Source: CAZEJK01 sp964512045 (GTDB taxonomy: Bacteria > Acidobacteriota > Thermoanaerobaculia > Thermoanaerobaculales > Sulfomarinibacteraceae). Taken from it: a stretch of DNA of 12,428 bases. Numbering within the stretch: position 1 is the first letter of the stretch; each line of letters begins with the position of its first letter. The notes below the pieces were generated by a model. It made no database searches. It was given only the letters and a program-made list of their open reading frames with translations, and was not told where the DNA came from. The stretch covers positions 1 through 12,428 of the forward strand of contig CAZEJK010000148.1 in the NCBI GenBank assembly GCA_964512045.1. The letters run 5' to 3'. The position numbers and the translations under genes were made by a program. Positions 7,801-12,428 of this stretch are shown here, one piece after another.

Positions 7801-9897
7801 GCGAGCTCCCTGCTCGTTGCCGAGGGCCGATCTGCCGTCCGCCGTGGTTCCGATGCGGTTGCCCTGAATCAGCGTTCCGGTACCGCCGTACCTGAGCTGG
7901 ATACCACCCTCCTCGCAGCCGGAGATGACATTCCCGGCACCGGGTGCTGTCCCGCCGATCGTGTTGCCAAACGCATCGCCGTGGACGCTGATCCCGCGTC
8001 TCGCGAACGGGGCCTGACCTGAGGCATCGGTCCCGATCCAGTTTCCCTGGATCCGAACGTCGGTGGTCTCGTCATCGAGGATCTGTACGGACCAGCCTTC
8101 CTCGTTGGAGATGATGTTTCTGGCCGGTGCGGTCGTGCCCCCGACCAGGTTGTCGGGGGTTGCGATGGTGACCCCGGGCTCGAAGTACGTCGAGTCGGTC
8201 ACATCGAGCCCGACATGATTCCCTTCGAACACGTTGTTGGTGCTGGCGACACCGGAGGAGACGACCTTGGCGTGCAGCGAGCCAATCGAGAGTCCACGGG
8301 CAGTGCTGTTTCCCCCACCGAAGCGGATCTCGGCGGCGTCGCCGGTGATCCGCACGCGACCCTGCGAGGTGCCGTCCACGGTCACTGGCTTGTCGGTGTA
8401 GGGGACGCCTCCAGAGAGCGTTGCACTGCCAACCTCGAATGTGATCGTGGTCAGCCCGTCCAGGTTCTTGCCCTGGGCAATCGCGGCGCGGAGTGTGCAC
8501 GTTCCTGTCTCGGTGGCGCACTCTCCATCGTGGATGTTGTCGTCACCGTCGTTGCCGGAGTCGTTGACGACGAACGATGCGCGTGGCGCCGTGAGCAGAA
8601 CCGAGGGTCGCCAGTCGCCTCGGCGGAGCACGACGAGGTCGTCCAGAGCGTCGCCGTTCAGGCGCATCGGGACAACGGCGACCGGTGCGGAGTCCACCAC
8701 CACATCGGTCAGCGTTGCTCGAGGGAGCCTACCGTCATGTACGACGTTTGCTTGCACGAGTCCGACTGTGCGCATCTCCGGCTGCATCACCAGCAGGTCG
8801 TCGCCCGGCCGGGCCGACGTCCTGGTGCGAAGCAGGCGCAAGCCATCGTCAGAGAGCACCACCACCTCTGACAGCACGTCCTGGCGCCACAGCTGCAACG
8901 GCTCGTCGGTGCCGACGAAGACTGTCAGGCTCCCGTCGTCGGCCAACACCGCCAGATCGCGGGCGATATCGCCGCGGAAACGTCCTGCCGCAAGCTCGAC
9001 CGCAGGCCGGGCCAGGGTGCGTTCGGTAACGGTGGTGGCGGCGACCCGAGAGCGCAGACGACGGTCGAGTGAGAGCTTGCGGTCGCGGCCGGAGATCAGG
9101 AGCAGATGGTCGCCGGCGACGACTGCGACGTCGACCAGGTAGTCGCCGTCGAGCTCGGCGATCTCGATGTCGGTCGCTGCCGCCGCCAGCTCGAGCACCT
9201 CGGGGGTGGCTCGCAGAGCCCCGTTCGGGTGCTCCAGCACGAGCAGACGTGAGCCGTCTGGAGTCGTCACCCCGACCGCAAGGTCCGGCAGGCCGTCGCG
9301 GCGGTTGAGATCGCCGCTCGCCCACGCCGTGATCCGTCCAGGCAGACTGATGGAGCGGCCCTCACGAAGGTTCCCTGTTCCATCGCCCGGGAGCACGACG
9401 ATGTGCGCTCCACCGGCACGGGCGATGGCGACGTCGGCGTGCCCATCGGCGTCCATGTCGCCGACCGCAAGGGAGTCGGCGGCGAGCGGGCTGGTCACGA
9501 GCCGGACATCCGGCAAGAAGGCGGCGCTCCACCCGGTGCCGGCGGCTCGACGAGCCCGAGCTCCTGCGGAGTTGGGGAAGAGGAGATCCACATTTCCCCG
9601 ATGCACCGCAAGCTTCGGTGCACCGTCACAGTCGAGCGACACCACCAGGTCGGGCATGCCGTCCTCGTCGAGATCGCCGGTCGCTGCTGCGATCGGCTGA
9701 CACGAGGTTGGGCTTTGGCTCTCCGCCAGGTCGGGAGGCGTCAGGTGGCGGACCTCGATGGGTTCTGCAGGCACGAGCTGCAGCCACGGATCGCCGTCCT
9801 CGAACGTGAAGGCCTCGTTCTGGTCTGCAAAGGCCGCTGCCGCGGCGACTCCGATGCACAGTACAGCAACGCACAACGCGAACTCGGATCGCCCCAT
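1860..9897 (-). CDS. Giant secreted modular protein: FG-GAP repeats, beta-helix, zinc-peptidase-like domain, PKD, duplicated C-terminal modules with Asp-box propeller
   Basis: A protein of about 2,680 residues, exported and probably surface-bound or released. Residues 1-24 are a signal peptide (cleavage near AFA/DQ). Residues ~70-425 hold six FG-GAP-like repeats (GDLDEDGMPDL, GDMDADGHADV and relatives), expected to form a calcium-binding propeller. A CSLREAI-like segment (GTCTLRAAIAQGKN) lies near 465. Residues ~490-955 form a NosD-like right-handed beta-helix. Ig-like segments span ~980-1185. A zincin-like domain has His1456, Glu1457, His1460 and Asp1466 (HEMGHMYSLGD) and a possible Met-turn at Met1519 (FDFMGN). 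The assembly gap follows residue ~1589. Then come two Ig-like domains (~4390-4960), a PKD domain (WAFGDG, ~4170-4330), module A, an Asp-box propeller and module B up to the TAA. The two halves join naturally (GGSHT, gap, DSAGGQLASVAFTP), so I treat them as one gene. The ATG at 9897 has a GGGAGG site 6 nt upstream. Protease activity and substrate are inferences. Confidence 0.85.
1863..2549 (-). repeat. C-terminal module B of the giant protein (second copy)
   Basis: About 229 residues from DSLVVATTANAPG to the C-terminal VYIPGQ. It shares with module A the order of motifs NAPG / HWTTDLQLHNP / GAAALRLTPTSGELAASSRTYN / GSFGQFIP / ARLVQLS / FRTNIGF / VVIELYRGDGTHL / LTDVFG / GYAVLRADSDDARYLGYASVVDNRSGDPVYI. 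It is predicted to be all-beta with no catalytic motif. I do not know a named domain for it. Confidence 0.85.
2556..3345 (-). other. Asp-box (BNR/YCF48-like) beta-propeller region inside the giant protein
   Basis: Six repeats of the pattern S/T-x-D-x-x-x-W occur at roughly 40-residue intervals: SSTDAMSW, TSRDGASW, TSPDGMSW, TSTDGVQW, SSPDGLSW and TSPDLDSW. Each is preceded by a strand such as WNGELFVIVGKDGTVL or WGGGLFVAVGDNDTIL, and a last GTVLETVC may close a seventh blade. This fits a six- or seven-bladed propeller of the sialidase/YCF48 Asp-box type. The blades carry no sialidase catalytic residues that I can identify, so a binding or structural role is likelier. Confidence 0.75.
3447..4112 (-). 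repeat. C-terminal module A of the giant protein (first copy)
   Basis: About 222 residues from HHYLIPASAHAPG to VVDNRSGDPVYIYP. It aligns along its length with module B: NWVTDAVLHNP, AAAALRVGATGPLEVSSRTYN, GTYGQYIP, ARLIQLS, FRTNIGL, VQVALYAADGTPL, LNNVFG, GFAIIRSDTADAAYLTYASVVDNRSGDPVYI. The 15-residue stretch YASVVDNRSGDPVYI is identical in both copies. A linker with an EF-hand-like stretch (DLNSDGALGDAPFLDS, near 3350-3400) joins it to the Asp-box propeller. Confidence 0.85.
5122..5131. other. Assembly gap (10 N) inside the giant gene
   Basis: Ten undetermined bases interrupt the minus-strand gene. The codons on the two sides are in different frames if the gap is taken as exactly 10 nt; an open frame is restored only if the true length is a multiple of 3 (for example 9 or 12). 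The frame that runs straight through the N's soon loses homology-like sequence, while the frame starting just after the gap continues as Ig-like protein. The run is therefore probably a scaffold placeholder, not a mutation. Confidence 0.9.
7050..8230 (-). repeat. Six-fold repeat of a NosD-like beta-helix in the giant protein
   Basis: A unit of roughly 45-65 residues recurs. Each has an IGGTxPGAGNVISGN-like half and a GIxxxGxxxxIQGNxIGTDxxG-like half. The first half is seen as VGGTTAPARNIIS, IGGTAPGAGNVIS, IGGTTPAARNIVS, VGGVVAGAGNVIS, IGGSEPGAGNLIS and the degenerate IGIDAANIIAHN. The second is seen as QGNWIGTDASG, QGNRIGTTADG, QGNWIGVDEAG, QGNFVGTDASG, HGNRIGTANDG and a final RENSIFSNGGLGI cap. 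Such Asn/Gly ladders are typical of right-handed parallel beta-helices (NosD/pectate-lyase-like). No lyase catalytic residues are evident. Confidence 0.85.
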
Positions 9898-9903
9898 TCT
9901 GAT

Positions 9904-9909
9904 CCTCCC
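9904..9909 (-). promoter_or_regulatory. Ribosome binding site of the giant gene
   Basis: GGGAGG on the minus strand, 6 nt from the ATG at 9897, which begins a clear signal peptide. It decides the start against an in-frame TTG at 9975. Confidence 0.75.
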
Positions 9910-9946
9910 ACGGCTTTCGATTGCGACCGGATACAGGCTCCTTTCG

Positions 9947-9975
9947 ATAGTCGTGTCTCGCACATGGGATGTCAA
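9947..9975 (-). promoter_or_regulatory. Candidate sigma70-type promoter of the giant gene
   Basis: On the minus strand a perfect TTGACA (9970-9975) is followed after exactly 17 nt by GACTAT (9947-9952), which keeps the important A2, A5 and T6 of the -10 consensus. Transcription would start near 9940, giving a leader of about 43 nt before the ATG at 9897. The TTG of this -35 box is also an in-frame alternative start, which makes that start improbable. The remaining bases up to 10061 hold no gene; a run of seven G lies at 9994-10000. Confidence 0.5.
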
Positions 9976-10061
9976 ATGCGGCGCGGCTCACCCGGGGGGG
10001 TTGCAGCTGAGTCGGTGGGCCTCGAAAAACGGTGCGTCGAAGTGGAGATCAGGGTGGTTCC

Positions 10062-10637
10062 TCAGGCGGGCCGTTCTTCGTTCGAGACGCCCAGCGAGCT
10101 TCTGGATGTCGCGACGAACGGCTGCCGCCGGGCGCGTTGGGCAGCCGCGACCAGGACCGGTACCACAGCCATCCACAGGCCGGAGAGGACCAGGAGCGTC
10201 AACGGCAGCGAGGCGGTGAAGGTAACAGCGCCCCATGCGTGGCCACCGATCCAGTAGGAGAGCGGTCCACCGGCGCCGCCGAACAGCGCCGCCACGAGGG
10301 GTCGCCCGTGCAGCCAGCTGAGGGAGTGGTTGAGGGTGAGAGCAAAGCCGAGCCAGAGCGAGAGAATCCATGCGGGTGCCAGTCCGGTCCACGGTCCCAC
10401 CGACGTGTATGTGAGGACACCCGAGGCCGCCAACGTTGCGTCGAACACCGAGCCGAGGCCGACGGCGAGGAGCGCCACCCTGGCATCAGCGAGACGGTGG
10501 CGACTGCGGGCGAAGTGCCAGAGGGCGAACGGGAGGAGCGCGAGGGGACCGAGCCACCAGCGGCCGCTGCCGGCGCCGCCAACGCAGGCCATCCAGACGA
10601 GCTGGAAGCCGGCGGCGTTGAGGAGCCTGTCGGTCAC
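10062..10637 (-). CDS. DUF2878-family integral membrane protein
   Basis: A 191-residue hydrophobic protein with about six membrane segments and a short polar tail (QRARRQPFVATSR...). I recognise DUF2878 from the order of its conserved stretches: NAAGFQLVWMACVGGAG near the N terminus, GLGSVFDATLAASGVLTY, PAWILSLWLGFALTLNHSLSWL, GGPLSYWIGG and a last LSGLWMAVVPVL helix. The family's biochemical role is not established. From memory, relatives often sit near lipid-modification genes such as cyclopropane-fatty-acid synthase, which are not in this window. The GTG start at 10637 overlaps the TGA of the preceding gene (GTGA), fits the family's N terminus and suggests translational coupling. The frame stays open upstream, even across the opposite-strand radical SAM gene, but that part is low in hydrophobic or family-like sequence. 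An ATG at 10736 would give a longer Arg-rich N terminus without a ribosome binding site. Confidence 0.82.
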   Translation of the reverse strand: MTDRLLNAAGFQLVWMACVGGAGSGRWWLGPLALLPFALWHFARSRHRLADARVALLAVGLGSVFDATLAASGVLTYTSVGPWTGLAPAWILSLWLGFALTLNHSLSWLHGRPLVAALFGGAGGPLSYWIGGHAWGAVTFTASLPLTLLVLSGLWMAVVPVLVAAAQRARRQPFVATSRSSLGVSNEERPA

Positions 10638-10897
10638 GAGGACGTCTTTGGTAGCTCCCGCCGACGGCGTGGCGTGGGCGAGACGGTGACCGGCACCGGC
10701 TCCGGTCGAAGCACGCTCGTTGCGTCGAGCCGCCATCCGGCGGTCCTGCGAGGCAGTCGCGTGCAAGCGACCGAGAGCGCGACTGCGATGGTAGCGAGCC
10801 CCAAGGTTTGCGAAAGGTCGGGGAGCGGACGCCACCCGACAACAACGGCGAGGCCTGCAACAACCATGAGTGTGGGCGGGGGTGCAAAACGCTTCAT
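10634..10897 (-). CDS. Small two-helix membrane protein, unrecognised
   Basis: An 87-residue product with two hydrophobic stretches (TLMVVAGLAVVVGW and LGLATIAVALSVA, residues ~9-45), then a basic, Pro/Arg-rich cytosolic-looking tail ending RRRRELPKTSS. I do not recognise the family with confidence. The N-terminal pattern (PPPTL...GW...L...LGL...RLPRRTAG) faintly recalls the first two helices of isoprenylcysteine-carboxyl-methyltransferase-like or DUF1295-like membrane enzymes, in which case it would be a remnant lacking the catalytic half; this is weak. The ATG at 10897 has GGAGGT (10908-10913) 10 nt upstream; the ATG at 10915 would add six residues. Its stop overlaps the DUF2878 start by four bases, which supports a real, coupled gene. 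Confidence 0.55.
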   Translation of the reverse strand: MKRFAPPPTLMVVAGLAVVVGWRPLPDLSQTLGLATIAVALSVACTRLPRRTAGWRLDATSVLRPEPVPVTVSPTPRRRRELPKTSS

Positions 10898-10997
10898 CTG
10901 CACTGAGACCTCCATGATGATCTCTCGATATATTAGAAAAAACTTTGGGACTACGTAGAATTCCTGGAATCGAACGTCTCTGAGGTATGCTCTGGCC
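10898..10997. promoter_or_regulatory. AT-rich divergent control region between the membrane-protein genes and the radical SAM gene
   Basis: This short region separates two divergent starts (10897 minus, 10998 plus) and is clearly richer in A/T than its surroundings, especially 10926-10946. On the plus strand TAGAAT (10956-10961, 5 of 6 to the -10 consensus) has a weak TTAGAA (10933-10938) 17 nt upstream. On the minus strand TAATAT (10930-10935) is a possible -10 element without a good -35. GAGGT near 10983 is a plausible ribosome binding site for the ATG at 10998. Confidence 0.45.
10960..10970. repeat. 11-bp inverted repeat in the divergent promoter region
   Basis: ATTCC-T-GGAAT is a perfect inverted repeat with a one-base centre. 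It overlaps the last bases of the plus-strand TAGAAT candidate -10 element and lies near the expected start of transcription, where a dimeric repressor could bind. It is short and could be chance. Confidence 0.35.
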
Positions 10998-12428
10998 ATG
11001 TCGAAACCCCGTTCCCTCGCCCTGCTGCAGTCCCACCAGCAGATTCCCCCCACGCACATGTACTACGTGCCCGACCTGGTCGAGCTCTGTGGGCTGGCGG
11101 CTGCGGTCCGAGATCTGGTGGACGATATCTGGATACCTGTCTCGCCCTCCGATCGGACGCCGTTGGCGACCTTCGAGCGGTTCATGCGGCGCAATCGGCC
11201 GGAGGTGGTCGGGATCTCCGCGTTCACCTGCGGCGCGAACTCGGCGCGCGAGTATGCGCGCATTGCGTCGCAGGCCGGCGCGAGTGTGTTTGTCGGTGGC
11301 TTCCATCCATCGGCGCTCCCCGAGGAGGTGCTGGACTGGCCAGGTGTCGACGTGGTGGTTCGGGGTGAGGGCGAGGCGACGCTGCGGGAGCTGCTCGCTT
11401 CGGGGAGTGCCGAAGGCGTGGCCGGCACGTCGTACCGTGCGAACGGTACGGTGGTGCACGAGCCGTTACGACCGGTGATCGAGGATCTGGAGAGTCTTCC
11501 GAAGCCGCTTCGCGAGCTGCGACCCGAACGGTTCGGGTTCTCGGGCCTCGACTACCACACGGACACGGTCTACGGCTCGCGCGGATGTCGAGGCCGCTGC
11601 CGCTTCTGTGCCAACCATCTCGTTGGTAAGGGCTGGAGACCGCGCAGCACGGAGAGCATCCTGACCGAGCTGGCATCCATCACGCCTCCCTCCAGAGGCC
11701 GCACCAAGTACGTCAAGTTCTGGGACTCCAGCTTTCTGACCGATCCGGAGCGGGTGCGCGAGCTGTGTGAGGGCATTCTCGAGGCCGGGCTGGAGCGTCG
11801 GTTTCGATTCGTGGCCGAGTGTCGCGTCGAGGATGTTATCCGCGCCGCGGACATCCTCCCGCTGATGCGCAAGGCGAGCTTCGCGCGCATCGGCTGCGGC
11901 GTCGAGAGCCCGAGCCGAGTGACCCACAAGAGCTTGCGCAAGGGGATCAACCTCAACCATGTCGATCGGGCTGCCGAGCTGCTGCGGTCAGCCGATATCC
12001 AGCTCTCGAAGTTCCTCATCCTCGGCCATGCCGGTGAGACCGAGGCCGACATGCTCGCCTACACCGATTACGCCCTGAAGCACGGTGTCAAGCTGCAGCG
12101 GACGACGTTCTTCGTCATGACCCCCTACCCGGGCACGGAGCTCGCGGACGAGTACGCTGATCGCGGGTGGATCACGAGCCGGAACTGGGATCTGTATACC
12201 AACTTCGGTGCGGTCGTGGCTCCCGATGGCACCTCGGCCGAGCGGTTGCAGGTGCTGCACTGTGCGGTGGCCGCAAGCTACGGTGTTCGCCGGCGGTTCG
12301 CTGAAGGCAAGGGGCTGATGAAGATCCTCGAGCGCCTACTCGAACCGCTCCTGCTGTACGCCGCCATGAGCAGAGTGAAGGGTGTCCCCAGGACGGAGGT
12401 CGAGTGCGGCGTCATGGACGCTCTGGCG
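10998..12428 (+). CDS. Cobalamin-binding-domain radical SAM enzyme (3' end cut off)
   Basis: The frame is open for 477 codons from ATG 10998 to the window end with no stop, so the C terminus is missing. Residues ~5-140 resemble a B12-binding Rossmann domain (VVGISAFTCGANSAREYARIA, VFVGGFHPSALPEE, VDVVVRGEGEATLRELL). I see no DxHxxG motif, as in many class B enzymes that bind cobalamin base-off without a lower His ligand. The radical SAM core has the 4Fe-4S ligands Cys197, Cys201 and Cys204 (GCRGRCRFC), then KFWDSSF (240-246), GCGVES (299-304), ILGHAGETEADM (341-352) and MTPYPGTEL (374-382). The family includes methyltransferases and ring-forming enzymes such as BchE; the substrate cannot be told from this sequence. 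The gene diverges from the small membrane-protein gene with a ~100-bp control region between them. Confidence 0.9.
   Translation, partial: MSKPRSLALLQSHQQIPPTHMYYVPDLVELCGLAAAVRDLVDDIWIPVSPSDRTPLATFERFMRRNRPEVVGISAFTCGANSAREYARIASQAGASVFVGGFHPSALPEEVLDWPGVDVVVRGEGEATLRELLASGSAEGVAGTSYRANGTVVHEPLRPVIEDLESLPKPLRELRPERFGFSGLDYHTDTVYGSRGCRGRCRFCANHLVGKGWRPRSTESILTELASITPPSRGRTKYVKFWDSSFLTDPERVRELCEGILEAGLERRFRFVAECRVEDVIRAADILPLMRKASFARIGCGVESPSRVTHKSLRKGINLNHVDRAAELLRSADIQLSKFLILGHAGETEADMLAYTDYALKHGVKLQRTTFFVMTPYPGTELADEYADRGWITSRNWDLYTNFGAVVAPDGTSAERLQVLHCAVAASYGVRRRFAEGKGLMKILERLLEPLLLYAAMSRVKGVPRTEVECGVMDALA

Noticed and set aside
7050..8230. CRISPR or tandem DNA repeat
   Set aside because: The periodicity is at protein level (beta-helix rungs); the bases diverge between units and there is no constant repeat with spacers.
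10638..11459. Upstream extension of the DUF2878 frame to 11459, giving a 465-residue protein
   Set aside because: It runs antisense through the well-supported radical SAM gene and across the promoter region, with Arg/Pro/His-rich sequence typical of an antisense GC-rich frame.

Overview
The window is a GC-rich bacterial fragment. It has three minus-strand transcription units on the left and middle and one plus-strand gene running off the right end. Coding density, long antisense shadow ORFs, strong GGAGG-type ribosome binding sites and signal peptides all fit a bacterium. The best lineage guess is an environmental Acidobacteriota of the Thermoanaerobaculia/Holophagae type. This rests on dockerin-like tails of the form GDxNxDGxxDxxDL...GDPDC, CSLREAI-type segments, FG-GAP repeats and the duplicated C-terminal module (YLIP-x-AxA-x-APG...NWxTDxxLHNP...YASVVDNRSGDPVYI), a style I associate with that group. 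It is an inference from style, and Myxococcota or Planctomycetota remain possible.

Layout. 1-255: no gene. 256-1614 (-): secreted papain-family (C1A) cysteine peptidase with an N-terminal DUF333-like Cys-rich segment and a C-terminal dockerin-like EF-hand pair. 1615-1859: leader and intergenic DNA. 1860-9897 (-): one giant secreted modular protein of about 2,680 residues, interrupted by a 10-N assembly gap at 5122-5131 that breaks the reading frame artificially. 9898-10061: its leader, with a good sigma70-type promoter. 10062-10637 (-): DUF2878 membrane protein, overlapping by four bases (GTGA) the end of a small two-helix membrane protein at 10634-10897. 10898-10997: AT-rich divergent control region. 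10998-12428 (+): cobalamin-binding-domain radical SAM enzyme, truncated by the window end.

How the parts relate. The giant protein has, from its N terminus, a signal peptide, six FG-GAP-like repeats, a CSLREAI-like segment, a six-repeat NosD-like beta-helix, Ig-like segments, a zinc-peptidase-like domain with HEMGHMYSLGD and a later Met-turn candidate, the gap, two Ig-like domains and a PKD domain. It ends with two copies of a ~225-residue module that flank an Asp-box (BNR-type) propeller. The C1A peptidase gene lies downstream on the same strand, so the pair may be two extracellular proteases made together or in sequence. The two membrane-protein genes look translationally coupled. No RNA gene, CRISPR array, transposase or phage gene was seen.
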